Source of the DNA: Verrucomicrobiota bacterium | Lineage (GTDB): Bacteria > Verrucomicrobiota > Verrucomicrobiia > Opitutales > Opitutaceae | Direction: 5' to 3' | Assembly: GCA_023432225.1 (NCBI GenBank) | Contig: JAEYUW010000002.1 | Coordinates: forward strand, 1-64,000 | Length of the DNA stretch: 64,000 bases | Shown here: in pieces, positions 16,398 through 26,217 of the stretch | How positions within the stretch are numbered: the stretch's first letter is position 1 | How the letters are laid out: each line of letters begins with the position of its first letter | Position numbers and translations under genes: made by a program | The notes under the pieces: generated by a model | Told to the model about the DNA's origin: nothing | The model's database searches: none | Seen by the model: the letters and a program-made list of their open reading frames with translations, nothing else

Positions 16398-17076
16398 ACG
16401 CGTCGAGCACGCGCAGCAACGCTGCCGTGTCGGCAAAATCCGGAAACACCGCCGTCGGCACGTGCGCGGCGAGTTCCGCGACGGAATACATGCCGGTGGC
16501 GACGCCGATCGTGCGCGCGCCGATCGCCTTGCCGCACTCGATGTCGTGCGGTGTGTCGCCGATGACGAAAGTGCGATCGGGCGAGAAGTCGATTTCGTGG
16601 CGCTCCTTGGCGCGGCGCAGCGCGTGGGGGCCGAGGTCGTTGCGCAGCGCGCTGTCGTCGCCGAAGGCGCCGAACTCGAAGTAGTGCCAGACGCGGTAGT
16701 GCTCGAGCTTGATGCGCGCGCCGCGCTCGACGTTGCCGGTGAGGAGCGCCTGCACGACGTCGTCGCGGCGGTGCAGCGTCTCGAGCAGTTCGATGATGCC
16801 GGGCAGCACGCGGCCGGGACGCGCGGCGATCTCCGCTTGGAGAAGCTGCAGGTAGCCCTCGAGGATGGCGTGGACGCTCTCCGGGGTCGGCTCGATGCCG
16901 TGCTCCTCCAGCATGCGGCGGATGATCCAGCGGTCGGTGCGGCCCGCGACCTCGACCTTGGTCATGTCCGGCTCGCGGCCGTGCAGTTGCACGAACGCCC
17001 GCACGAGCGCGATGATGCCCGCGCGGTTGGTGCGGATGAGCGTGCCGTCGATGTCCCAGAGGATGAGTTTCTTCAT
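16396..17076 (-). CDS. HAD-family phosphatase (phosphoglycolate-phosphatase-like)
   Basis: 226 residues. Motif I WDIDGTLIRTNRAG, motif II LLTGNVERGA, motif III Lys within HALRRAKERHEID, motif IV VIGDTPHDIECGKAIGA. A helical cap lies between motif I and II, as in Gph/YfnB-like enzymes. Probably removes phosphate from a small metabolite such as 2-phosphoglycolate; substrate not certain. Its stop lies in the palindromic element at 16301-16397. Confidence 0.88.
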   Translation of the reverse strand: MKKLILWDIDGTLIRTNRAGIIALVRAFVQLHGREPDMTKVEVAGRTDRWIIRRMLEEHGIEPTPESVHAILEGYLQLLQAEIAARPGRVLPGIIELLETLHRRDDVVQALLTGNVERGARIKLEHYRVWHYFEFGAFGDDSALRNDLGPHALRRAKERHEIDFSPDRTFVIGDTPHDIECGKAIGARTIGVATGMYSVAELAAHVPTAVFPDFADTAALLRVLDA

Positions 17077-17090
17077 CGGAGGGCAGAGGA

Positions 17091-17127
17091 GACCATGAAA
17101 CCCGCGAAAGACACGAAAAGAAAACGC
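17091..17127. repeat. Single half of a cgaaagacacgaaa repeat
   Basis: Quasi-periodic gcgaaagacacgaaaag words, matching one arm of the inverted pair at 59162-59380. Upstream of the HAD start. The rest of the 177-base gap shows no feature. Confidence 0.55.
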
Positions 17128-17253
17128 GTCGCGGGGGACGACAGAGTGCGGAAACGCGGACGGGCACAGATGCGCCCGGACGTCGCGCGTTGCCTCACGG
17201 GGAGCGGGCGAGGCCTGTTGGCGGAGCCGCCACCGACGGGGGCGCCGCGCCGC

Positions 17254-18144
17254 CTACTCGTTTTCCGGCGGGGCGGGCGGAGCGTCGCGGCGGAGCGCGA
17301 TGAAGGCGCAGCCGGCGAGGATGAGCACGGCGCCGAGGATCTCGTGGAGTGAGAAATGCTCGTGGAAAAAGGCCGCGCCGCCGAGCGAGACGCCGAGCGG
17401 CACGAGCATCTGGATGAGCGAGCCCTCGGCCGCGGGGAGATCGCGGAACGCGCGGGTCATCGTGAGCTGGCCGGCGCCGGCGCAGAGGCTGGCGACGAGC
17501 AGCACGCCCCAGGCGAGGGGTGTCAGCGGCTCGAACGTGGCGATGGCCGGCCCGGTGCAGAGCAGCAGGCCGTAGGTGCATTGCGCGGCGAAAATGGTCG
17601 AGGTGTGCTCGGTGTCGTGCAGCTGGCGGATGGTGACGACCACGTGCGCCGACATCAGGGCCGCGAGCACGGCGAGGGCGTCGTAGACGCCGGGCGGTCG
17701 GGCCGAGGAGAAGACGTTCGTGAGCAGCGCGAGGCCGACCAGCGCCGCGCCGCCGCCGGTGAGGAGCGCGGGGCGGAGGCGCTCCTTCAACCACCACGCG
17801 GCGAGAAACGCGGCCCAGATGACGTAGGTGTTGCCGATGAACGTCGCGCGGCCGGCGCCGAGCTTCACGACGGTGAGGTAGGTGAGGTAGACGCCGGCGC
17901 CGCCGACCACGCCGCGGTCGATGAGCTTGCGGTTGCGCCAGAGGTGCGTCGGCTGGAACTCGCGCCGGTAGACTACGACGATCATCGCGAGGCCGACGAC
18001 AAAGCGGGCGACGGCGATGAGCCAGACGTTGGCGGACCCGAGCGTGCCCAGCGCGCGCACCAGCAGGACGTTCGCCACGAAGAACGCGGCGGACGCGAGC
18101 ATGATGAGCAGGGCGCGGCGGTGGCGGGCGGCCGAGGTGGGCAT
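17254..18144 (-). CDS. EamA/DMT-superfamily permease
   Basis: 296 residues with about ten hydrophobic segments in two EamA repeats (1-145 and 150-290), the usual layout of drug/metabolite transporters of the RhaT/YdcZ/EamA group in the inner membrane. Motifs such as FVVGLAMIVVVYRRE and GAVLILAGCAFIALRR are typical. Substrate unknown. ATG at 18144 chosen; the longer frame to 18210 adds a basic Pro-rich leader out of character for the family. Confidence 0.88.
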   Translation of the reverse strand: MPTSAARHRRALLIMLASAAFFVANVLLVRALGTLGSANVWLIAVARFVVGLAMIVVVYRREFQPTHLWRNRKLIDRGVVGGAGVYLTYLTVVKLGAGRATFIGNTYVIWAAFLAAWWLKERLRPALLTGGGAALVGLALLTNVFSSARPPGVYDALAVLAALMSAHVVVTIRQLHDTEHTSTIFAAQCTYGLLLCTGPAIATFEPLTPLAWGVLLVASLCAGAGQLTMTRAFRDLPAAEGSLIQMLVPLGVSLGGAAFFHEHFSLHEILGAVLILAGCAFIALRRDAPPAPPENE

Positions 18145-18286
18145 TGAAGGGGGACAAGAACGCCGCGCGGAGGGGCGCGGCGGCAATGCTGGAGCGGGAC
18201 TAGGACGCAACGATAAGCGCGGGTGCTAGGACGCAAAACGCCGAGGCGAGCGCACGACGGAAGGAGCAGCGAGCGAGGCGCGGGCG

Positions 18287-18418
18287 ATGTAGGGCGGGGT
18301 CTCCTGACCCCGCCGCGAACCTCGAATCAGGTCGCGGTAAAGGCGGGGTCGGGAGACCCCGCCCTAAACTGAGACGGCTAAACGATGCAAGGCGGGGTTC
18401 GGCGACCCCGCCCTACAA
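18287..18418. repeat. Composite three-hairpin element, second copy
   Basis: Same architecture as 13548-13676: two facing GGCGGGGTC/GACCCCGCC hairpins (18287-18366; here the right end reads gccctaaac), then taaacgatgcaaggc and a third hairpin (18391-18412) ending in ccctaca. The 319-base gap between the DMT permease and lpdA otherwise shows only a short repeat of ctaggacgcaa (about 18200 and 18226). Confidence 0.85.
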
Positions 18419-18462
18419 TTTCGCCGGCAGATGATCTGGGCCGGTGGGACGCCGGCGCTCCT

Positions 18463-19869
<1,407 letters not shown>

Positions 19870-19881
19870 GAGGAAGGCAGG

Positions 19882-19948
19882 GCCACAAAAAGCACAAAGA
19901 GCACAAAAATCAGAGGGACGCTTTTTGTGCTTTTGCGTTTTTTGTGGC
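19882..19948. repeat. Quasi-periodic inverted pair (gccacaaaaagcacaaa)
   Basis: Left half gccacaaaaagcacaaagagcac, right half gtgcttttgcgttttttgtggc, with a short spacer. It fills the sucB-lpdA gap and could fold into an AT-rich stem between the two cistrons. Confidence 0.8.
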
Positions 19949-19957
19949 TAGATCAGT

Positions 19958-21160
19958 TCAGGCGCCGAGGACGAGGCGGGCGGGGTCTTCGAGGGCGTTT
20001 TTCACCGCGACGAGGAAGGTGACCGACTCCTTGCCGTCGACGAGGCGGTGGTCGTAGCTGAGGGCGAGATACATCATCGGGCGGATGACGACCTGGCCGT
20101 TCAACGCGATCGGGCGCTCCTTGATGGCGTGCATGCCGAGGATCGCGCTTTGCGGGGCGTTGATGATCGGCGTGGCGAGGAGCGAGCCGAAGATGCCGCC
20201 GTTGGTGATCGTGAAGACGCCGCCTTCGAGGTCGGCGAGCGTGATCTTGCCGTCGCGGGCGCGCTTGGCGGCGTCGGCGATGTCCTTTTCGATGTCGGCC
20301 ATCGACTTCTTGTCGCAGTCGCGAATCACCGGGACCATGAGGCCCTTGTCGGTCGAGACGGCGACGCCGATGTCGTAGTAGTGATTTTGGATGACGTGGT
20401 CGCCGTCGATTTGGGCGTTGATGCCGGGGACTTCCTTGAGGGCGTTGACGACGGCTTTCACGAAGAACGACATGAAGCCGAGCTTCACGCCGTGTTTTTT
20501 CACGAAGTCGTCCTGGTATTTCGTGCGCAGACCCATGACGGCCGACATGTCAGCCTCGTTAAAGGTCGTGAGCATGGCGGCGTTGTGCTGCGCGGCGACG
20601 AGGCGGTTAGCGATCGTCTGGCGGAGCTTGGTCATCTTCGTCCGCGTCTGCTTCGCAGTCGCGGACGATTGCGGATTGCGGACTGCGGATTGCGGAGTGG
20701 GGGCCGGAGCGGTGGGCGCTGCCGGAGCCGCGGGCTTCGCTTCGGTGGCGGCTATCATGTCGCCCTTCGTGACGCGGCCGGCTTTGCCGGTGCCGGCGAC
20801 GGTGGCGGGATCGATGCCGGTTTCGGCGGCGAGGCGGCGGACGGCGGGCGATTGGGCGTCGGACTTCGCTGCAGCGGGGGCGGCGGCCGGAGCTGGGGCA
20901 GCCGCAGGAGCAGCGCCTTCGGTGACCAAGGTGTCGATCGTCGCGACGATGGCGCCGATTTTCACTTCGGCGCCGGGTTGGACGAGGAGCGAGATTTTGC
21001 CGGCGGCTTCGGCGGTGCCTTCGGAGGTGATCTTGTCGGTCTCGAGTTCGAAGAGGACTTGGTCCTTCTTCACGACGTCGCCGTCGGCGACGTGCCACTT
21101 GGCGAGGATGCCGGACGAGATGGATTCACCCATCGGGGGGATTTTGACTTCGATGGCCAT
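19958..21160 (-). CDS. sucB: Dihydrolipoyllysine succinyltransferase (E2 of 2-oxoglutarate dehydrogenase)
   Basis: Transfers succinyl groups from the E1-bound intermediate to CoA; forms the complex core. 400 residues: lipoyl domain (1-76; lipoylated Lys in FELETDKITSEG), Ala/Pro-rich linker, E3-binding domain (AQSPAVRRLAAETGIDPATVAGTGKAGRVTKGD, about 102-135), second linker, and catalytic domain from ~175 with the active-site His in SYDHRLVDGKE near the C-terminus. Residues of about 154-164 (SAVRNPQSSA) come from a dispersed gcggattgcgg repeat. Sits between sucA and lpdA. Confidence 0.96.
   Translation of the reverse strand: MAIEVKIPPMGESISSGILAKWHVADGDVVKKDQVLFELETDKITSEGTAEAAGKISLLVQPGAEVKIGAIVATIDTLVTEGAAPAAAPAPAAAPAAAKSDAQSPAVRRLAAETGIDPATVAGTGKAGRVTKGDMIAATEAKPAAPAAPTAPAPTPQSAVRNPQSSATAKQTRTKMTKLRQTIANRLVAAQHNAAMLTTFNEADMSAVMGLRTKYQDDFVKKHGVKLGFMSFFVKAVVNALKEVPGINAQIDGDHVIQNHYYDIGVAVSTDKGLMVPVIRDCDKKSMADIEKDIADAAKRARDGKITLADLEGGVFTITNGGIFGSLLATPIINAPQSAILGMHAIKERPIALNGQVVIRPMMYLALSYDHRLVDGKESVTFLVAVKNALEDPARLVLGA
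20667..20698. repeat. gattgcgg quasi-periodic repeat inside sucB
   Basis: Four imperfect copies of gattgcgg/gactgcgg in the linker-coding part of sucB. The same word family, inverted, is at 8436-8471. Confidence 0.75.
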
Positions 21161-21169
21161 GGGAGGAGA

Positions 21170-21275
21170 AGTAGCGAGTAGTGAGTAGCGGGTAGCGAGC
21201 AGAAGAAATGCGAAGTAGCGGAGTGGAGCGGGAGTTTTCGCGATGCTCGCTACTCACTGCCCGCTACTCGCTACT
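21170..21275. repeat. Quasi-periodic inverted pair (agtagcgagtagtg)
   Basis: Left half repeats agtagcg/agtagtg/agtagcggg; right half repeats the complement (gctcgctactcactgcccgctactcgctact). It spans almost the entire sucA-sucB gap. The half copy at 11453-11485 uses the same word. Confidence 0.85.
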
Positions 21276-21278
21276 GTT

Positions 21279-24050
21279 TCAGAGCGTGAAGGCGTCCTTA
21301 AGAAACGCGGCGAGTTGCGTGCGGTGTTTCGCGAGCAGGCCGACGGCAGGCGAGGCGGCGGCGGGGCGGCCGGCGTAGGCGACTTTGCGGCCGAACGCGG
21401 CTTCGAGCTGCGGCGAGATCCAGCGGGCGGCGCCCATGTTCTCCGGCTCTTCCTGGCACCAGACGAGTTTCGCGTTCGCGTATTTTTTCGCGAGTTCGGC
21501 GAGGCGCTTCGTGTGGAGCGGGTAGAGCTGTTCGACGCGGAGGATGGCGGTGTTGGCGAGGTTGTTCTTCGCGCGGTAGTCGACGAGGTCGTAGTAGACC
21601 TTGCCGGAGCAAAGGATCACGCGGTCGGCCTTCGCGGTGTTGTCGTCGATGATTTCCTCAAAGGCGCCTTTGGTGAAGTCGTCGAGGTGCGAGACGGCGG
21701 CCGGGTGGCGCAGGAGCGATTTCGGCGACATGACGATGAGCGGCTTGAGGAAATCGCGGCGCATCTGACGGCGCAGGAGGTGGAAGAACTGCGCGGGCGT
21801 CGTGCAGTTGGCGACCTGGATGTTGTCCTCGGCGCAGGCTTGGAGGAAACGCTCGAGGCGCGCGCTGGAGTGTTCGGGGCCCTGGCCTTCGTAGCCGTGG
21901 GGCAGCAGGAGCACGATGCCGCTGTTGCGTTGCCACTTCGATTCGCCCGAGACGAGGAACTGGTCGATGACGACCTGCGCGCCGTTGGCGAAATCGCCGA
22001 ACTGCGCTTCCCAGAGGCAGAGCAGCTCCGGGTAGTCGAGCGAGTAGCCGTAGTCGAAACCGAGCACGGCGTTTTCCGAAAGGAGCGAGTTGTAGACGCA
22101 GAAGCGCGCTTGCTTTGGATCGAGGTTTTTGAGCGGCGAGAATTTCTGGCCGGTCTCGATGTCGCTCCACACGGCGTGGCGATGGCTGAACGTGCCGCGT
22201 TCGCAATCCTGGCCGCTGAGGCGGATCGGCGTGCCTTCGAGCATGAGCGTGCCGAAGGCCAGTGCCTCGCCCATGCCCCAGTCGAACGGGCCGCCGTTCT
22301 TGTGGGCCTCGGCGCGCGCGTCGACGAACCGCTTGATCTTCGGGTGAATCTTGAAGCCGTCGGGAATGCGCGTGAGGCCGGCGAAGACCTGATCGATGAG
22401 CTTGGCGCTGACCTTGGTCTCGACCTTGGCGAACGAGTAACCGGGCTGGAACTCCGCGGTGGAGCCCTTGAACACGGCGTTGGGGTCTTCCTTGCGCTTG
22501 GCGGCGCGCGAGGCTTCGCGGGCCTTGGCCTTCTCGAGATGTTCTTCGAGCGCCGCGGTGTATTCGGCTTTGATCTTGTCGCCTTCGCTCGCGGAGAAGC
22601 TGCCTTCGTCGACGAGTTGCTTCGTGTAGATAGCGGAGACGAGCGAGTGCGCGGCGATGGTCTGGTAGAGCTTCGGCTGGGTGAAGGACGGTTCGTCGGT
22701 CTCGTTGTGGCCATGCTTGCGGTAGCAATACATGTCGATGAACACGTCGCGCTTCCACTTCACGCGGAACTCGAGGGCGAGCTGCGCGACCATGCACACG
22801 GCTTCCGGGTCGTCGCCGTTCACGTGGAAGATCGGCGCCTCGATCATCTTCGCGACGTCGGTGCAGTATTTCGTCGAGCGCGAGTCCTGCGGATCGGTGG
22901 TGAAACCGATCTGGTTGTTGATGACGAAGTGCAGCGTGCCGCCGGTCGTGTAGCCGGGCAGCTGGGAAAAGTTGAGCGTCTCCGCGACGATGCCCTGGCC
23001 GGCGACGGCGGCGTCACCGTGGATGAGCAACGGCAGGACGCTCGTGCGCGCCTCGAGGTCGTTGCGAATGCGCTGGCGCGCGCGAGCTTTGCCCTCGACG
23101 ACGGGGTTGACGATCTCGAGGTGCGACGGGTTCGGCGCGAGGCGGACTTCGACTTTCTTGCCGCTGGTGGTGGTGAGGATCGCTTCGTAACCGAGGTGAT
23201 ACTTCACGTCGCCATCGCCGGCGACGGTGTCGGGGATGTAGTTTTCGGAAAACTTTTCGAAGAGTTCGTCGAAGGACTTGCGCAGCGTGGAGCAAAGGAC
23301 GTTGAGGCGTCCGCGGTGGGCCATGCCCATGACGATTTCCTTCACGCCGAGTTCGGGGCACGAATCGATGACGGCGTCGAGCGCGGCGATGATCGTCTCG
23401 CCACCTTCGAGCGAGAAGCGCTTTTGGCCGACGTATTTCGTGTGGAGGAATTTTTCGAACAGCTCGGCCTTGTGGACGCGGCGAAGGATGCGGACTTTTT
23501 GCTGCTTGTTGAAAGACGGCTTCTGCTTCGTCGGTTCGATGCGGTCCTGCAGCCAGCGGCGCACTTCGGTGTCTTGGATGTGGACGTATTCGACGCCGAT
23601 TTTGCCGCAGTAGGTTTCGCGGAGCGACGCGATGATGTCGCGCAGCTTCATTTGTCCGCCACTGAGGTAGTGACCCGTCTCGAAGGTGCGATCGAGGTCG
23701 GACTCATTGAGGCCGAACGTCGCGAGCGCGAGGCGCGGTGAAGATTTCGGCGCGCCGGCGAGCGGATTGATGTCGGCGTCGATGTGGCCGATCGCGCGGT
23801 AGTGGTAGATCAGGCTGTCGACTTGCGACTGCTTCGGGATGCAGGAGTCGGCGCTTGTGCCGGCCGAGGGGGCGGCGGCGGTCGAGACGGCAGTGCCGCC
23901 GGCGAGCGAGCGGCCGTCGGCGCCGAGCGTGAAGCCTTGGAAGAAGGCGCGCCAGGAGGCGTCGACCGACTCGGGATTATCGAGCCAGCGCTGATATTGT
24001 TCCTCAACGACGGCGACGTTCGCGCGTTCGGAGAAGTTGACGGGATTCAT
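21279..24050 (-). CDS. sucA: 2-oxoglutarate dehydrogenase E1
   Basis: Thiamine-diphosphate decarboxylase of the TCA cycle, 923 residues, family-typical length. The N-terminal helix is 'VAVVEEQYQRWLDNPESVDASWRAFF' in two parts; the core has GMAHRGRLNVL, the ThDP motif HGDAAVAGQGIVAETLNFS, VINNQIGFTT, and in the transketolase-like half HAVWSDIETGQ and SSARLERFLQ. Leads the sucA-sucB-lpdA run on the minus strand, with inverted repeats in both gaps. A small plus-strand gene diverges from it. Confidence 0.97.
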   Translation of the reverse strand: MNPVNFSERANVAVVEEQYQRWLDNPESVDASWRAFFQGFTLGADGRSLAGGTAVSTAAAPSAGTSADSCIPKQSQVDSLIYHYRAIGHIDADINPLAGAPKSSPRLALATFGLNESDLDRTFETGHYLSGGQMKLRDIIASLRETYCGKIGVEYVHIQDTEVRRWLQDRIEPTKQKPSFNKQQKVRILRRVHKAELFEKFLHTKYVGQKRFSLEGGETIIAALDAVIDSCPELGVKEIVMGMAHRGRLNVLCSTLRKSFDELFEKFSENYIPDTVAGDGDVKYHLGYEAILTTTSGKKVEVRLAPNPSHLEIVNPVVEGKARARQRIRNDLEARTSVLPLLIHGDAAVAGQGIVAETLNFSQLPGYTTGGTLHFVINNQIGFTTDPQDSRSTKYCTDVAKMIEAPIFHVNGDDPEAVCMVAQLALEFRVKWKRDVFIDMYCYRKHGHNETDEPSFTQPKLYQTIAAHSLVSAIYTKQLVDEGSFSASEGDKIKAEYTAALEEHLEKAKAREASRAAKRKEDPNAVFKGSTAEFQPGYSFAKVETKVSAKLIDQVFAGLTRIPDGFKIHPKIKRFVDARAEAHKNGGPFDWGMGEALAFGTLMLEGTPIRLSGQDCERGTFSHRHAVWSDIETGQKFSPLKNLDPKQARFCVYNSLLSENAVLGFDYGYSLDYPELLCLWEAQFGDFANGAQVVIDQFLVSGESKWQRNSGIVLLLPHGYEGQGPEHSSARLERFLQACAEDNIQVANCTTPAQFFHLLRRQMRRDFLKPLIVMSPKSLLRHPAAVSHLDDFTKGAFEEIIDDNTAKADRVILCSGKVYYDLVDYRAKNNLANTAILRVEQLYPLHTKRLAELAKKYANAKLVWCQEEPENMGAARWISPQLEAAFGRKVAYAGRPAAASPAVGLLAKHRTQLAAFLKDAFTL

Positions 24051-24231
24051 GGGTCAGAAGGGGAGAGGCCCGGCTGCATCGACCGTGGGACCGAACAAGC
24101 CGAGGGAGGGCCAACGGAACACCGACGAGAAAGCGATTCAACCGCTTACGCGCCGGCAGGCCGAGGAAAAATCCGGTTTTATGCGCCGGGGCTTGCTCAT
24201 AACGAAAACTTAAACACGCTCCCGCCGCGTT

Positions 24232-24492
24232 ATGCCGGCTCAAGAAATCAAAACCGCGCTCGAATCCTTCGATTCCGCAGTGAAAAACGCGGATGGCGCG
24301 GGTATTTCGGCGGCGTTGACGCGATTAGAAGCGCTCCTCGCGGCACATCGGGGCGAGTTGCATCCGCAGTTGGTGCATTTTCTCGAGGGCCGCAGCTACG
24401 CCAAGGCGCTGTTGTGGCTCGGAGGCGAGAGCGGGTTTGCGAAGCCGGCGAGTCCGCCCGGAGGTTGCGGCGGCGGCGGGCATCAGCACTGA
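24232..24492 (+). CDS. Small helical protein with Cys/Gly/His tail
   Basis: 86 residues. Residues 1-65 form an amphipathic helical region (EIKTALESFDSAVKNADGAG, ALTRLEALLAAHRGELHP). The C-terminus is GGCGGGGHQH, a likely metal-binding tail. Divergent from sucA and 76 bases upstream of the SUI1 gene, with a palindromic element between. No family recognised. Clear coding composition and a conserved-looking start support it as real. Confidence 0.7.
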   Translation: MPAQEIKTALESFDSAVKNADGAGISAALTRLEALLAAHRGELHPQLVHFLEGRSYAKALLWLGGESGFAKPASPPGGCGGGGHQH

Positions 24493-24505
24493 ATTCGAAA
24501 AGGGC

Positions 24506-24553
24506 AGGCTCGGCTCCCACCGAGCCGCGGCGCGCGGGACGCGCGCCCTCCAG
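24506..24553. repeat. Two adjacent hairpins
   Basis: GGCTCGG-CTCCCA-CCGAGCC followed by GGCGCGC-GGGAC-GCGCGCC, then cctcca. Same design (short GC palindromes with GGGAC/GTCCC-like loops) as 8371-8393 and 55926-55952. Lies just upstream of the SUI1 start. Confidence 0.75.
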
Positions 24554-24568
24554 CAACTGAAACCCATC

Positions 24569-24979
24569 ATGAATAATTCCGGCAAAGTTCCCACGAGTGG
24601 CGGTCAATCGCTCGGACAGAATCCCTTTGGCGCGCTGAGCGCGGCCGGTTTGCCAAGCGCGCCGTCACCGACCAACGCTTCGGGAACAGGGGCAACCGCG
24701 CCTGCCGGAGCGAAACCTGCTGCGCCGGCGAAGAACCGCGGTCGCGTCGACATCAAGCGCACCACGGCGGGTCGCGGCGGCAAGACGGTGACGCTCGTGA
24801 CGGGTTTCGTCGGCATCGGCCTGCCGGAGAAGGAGCAACTCGCGAAGAAAATGCGCAACGCCTGCGGCTGCGGCGGCACCGTGAAGGACGGCGACATCGA
24901 GATCCAAGGCGATCAGCGCGAGAAGATCGCGGCGATCCTCAGCGAAGCGGGATTTCGGCCGGTGTTCGCGGGCGGGTGA
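24569..24979 (+). CDS. SUI1/YciH-type translation initiation factor
   Basis: 136 residues. A flexible Ser/Ala/Pro/Gly-rich N-terminus of about 55 residues precedes the SUI1 (eIF1-like) domain: VDIKRTTAGRGGKTVTLVTGF, ELA-type helix LAKKMRNACGCGGTVKDGDIEIQGDQREKI and a short final strand. Bacterial YciH proteins bind the 30S subunit and can affect start-site fidelity. ATG at 24569 is used because the frame upstream runs through the hairpins at 24506-24553. Confidence 0.9.
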   Translation: MNNSGKVPTSGGQSLGQNPFGALSAAGLPSAPSPTNASGTGATAPAGAKPAAPAKNRGRVDIKRTTAGRGGKTVTLVTGFVGIGLPEKEQLAKKMRNACGCGGTVKDGDIEIQGDQREKIAAILSEAGFRPVFAGG

Positions 24980-24987
24980 GGTTGCCC

Positions 24988-25045
24988 GCTAATGACGCGA
25001 ATCGTCGCGAATGGCGATTCGCGAGAATTCGCGTAATTCGCGGGT
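24988..25045. repeat. attcgcg quasi-periodic inverted repeat
   Basis: gcgaatcgtcgcgaatggcg followed by attcgcgagaattcgcgtaattcgcggg. It lies between the convergent SUI1 and metF genes and may serve as a bidirectional hairpin. The same words recur inside 59162-59380. Confidence 0.7.
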
Positions 25046-25061
25046 GGTGCTCTGTGGCTCG

Positions 25062-25937
25062 TTACGCCGCGAGGCCTGCGGCTAGCGCCAGCGCGCTTTT
25101 TGCGCGGTTCATGATGTAGAGGTGGTAACCCGGGGCGCCGTTGGCGAGGAGGCCGCGGATTTGCGTGAAGGCCCAGTCGAGGCCGATGATTTCCACGACA
25201 TCGGGGTTTTCCTGCGCGGCTTCGAGGCGAGTGACGAGCTTCGGCGGCAGGTGCGCGCCGCACATGTCGGTGAAGCGCTTGATCTGCTTCAGCGAGAGCA
25301 CGGGCATGATGCCGGGAATGATCGGGACGTTGATGTCGCGTTCACGGCACTGCTCGACGAAGCGGTAATACACGGCGTTGTCGAAGAAGAGCTGCGTCGT
25401 GATGAAATCGGCGCCCGCGTCGACCTTGCGTTTCAAGTTGTCGAGGTCCGCGCCGAGCGTGGGGGCTTGCGGGTGTTTTTCGGGGTAGCCGGCGACGCCG
25501 AGGCAAAAATCGGAGTGGCGCGCCTTAAGCAAGGCGACGAGCTCGGCGGCATAGCGCAAGCCGTCCGCGGCGTGTTGGAACGACGGGTCCTTCGGCAGAT
25601 CGCCGCGGAGCGTCATGATGTTGCGGAAGCCGTCGGCGTGCAGGCGATCGGCGATGTCGTTCAACTCGGAGCGCGTGTGGCCAACGCACGTGAGGTGCGG
25701 CATCACGGTGAAGCCGAAATCTTTTTTCAGCAGCGCGGCCGAGCGCGCGGTGCGCTCGCGCGTGGTGCCGCCCGCGCCGTAGGTGATCGAGACGAAGTCC
25801 GGGGCGATGCGCTGTAGCGCGCTGGCGGAGTTGTGCAGCATCTCCATCTGCGCGTCGTCCTTCGGCGGGAAAAATTCGAGGGAGCGCACAGTCTTGCGGC
25901 TGGCAAAGAGGTCGGAAATGGGGCGGTCCGTGGACAT
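25062..25937 (-). CDS. metF: Methylenetetrahydrofolate reductase
   Basis: FAD enzyme that reduces 5,10-methylene-THF to 5-methyl-THF for methionine synthesis. 291 residues forming the MetF TIM barrel: SLEFFPPKDD (catalytic Glu), DFVSITYGAGGTTRERT, HLTCVGHTRSEL, LRGDLPKDP, GADFITTQLFFDN and VPIIPGIMPVLSL. Length matches bacterial single-domain MetF. I see no recognisable SAM or SAH riboswitch in the 273-base upstream gap; it holds two dispersed repeats. Confidence 0.96.
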   Translation of the reverse strand: MSTDRPISDLFASRKTVRSLEFFPPKDDAQMEMLHNSASALQRIAPDFVSITYGAGGTTRERTARSAALLKKDFGFTVMPHLTCVGHTRSELNDIADRLHADGFRNIMTLRGDLPKDPSFQHAADGLRYAAELVALLKARHSDFCLGVAGYPEKHPQAPTLGADLDNLKRKVDAGADFITTQLFFDNAVYYRFVEQCRERDINVPIIPGIMPVLSLKQIKRFTDMCGAHLPPKLVTRLEAAQENPDVVEIIGLDWAFTQIRGLLANGAPGYHLYIMNRAKSALALAAGLAA

Positions 25938-26039
25938 CGTGGCATCAATGCATCCGGATTTGAGGATATGTGTCGAGCGCGGAACGCGTCACCGGGGAAA
26001 CAGATGCGTGCCCCGGCTTTGAGGCGGCATCGTGAGCCG

Positions 26040-26217
26040 CGCATTCTCAGAGATGGCAATGCGGTTCGCTGGATTGCTTCGTCGCTGCGCTCCTCGCAAT
26101 GACAGACTCGGGGGGCGGCGACCAGAGTCACAGCGGTTTCGAGCGCAGCGGCAGCCAGCCATTCGTCAGAGTTTTGCCGCCACGGATGCGCGAAAGCCTC
26201 ACGGCTTCCGCTACGGC
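26040..26217. repeat. Two dispersed repeats upstream of metF
   Basis: About 26065-26108 holds a gattgcttcgtcgctgcgctcctcgcaatgacag type word. 26161-26217 (attcgtcagagttttgccg ... gcgaaagcctcacggcttccgctac) is shared with 30187-30255. It overlaps the 3' end of rlmN. Confidence 0.75.

Noticed and set aside
18287..18418. CRISPR-like array of spaced palindromes
   Set aside because: Only three hairpins, with facing orientation and unequal spacing, and no cas genes; it is a composite intergenic element.
21243..23741. An 832-codon plus-strand open frame
   Set aside because: Fully antisense to sucA, whose domains are unmistakable; the translation is charged and lacks motifs.
25938..26210. Possible SAM or SAH riboswitch before metF
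   Set aside because: I looked for the core motifs of SAM-I, SAM-II and SAH classes and found none in order. The gap is explained by two dispersed repeats.
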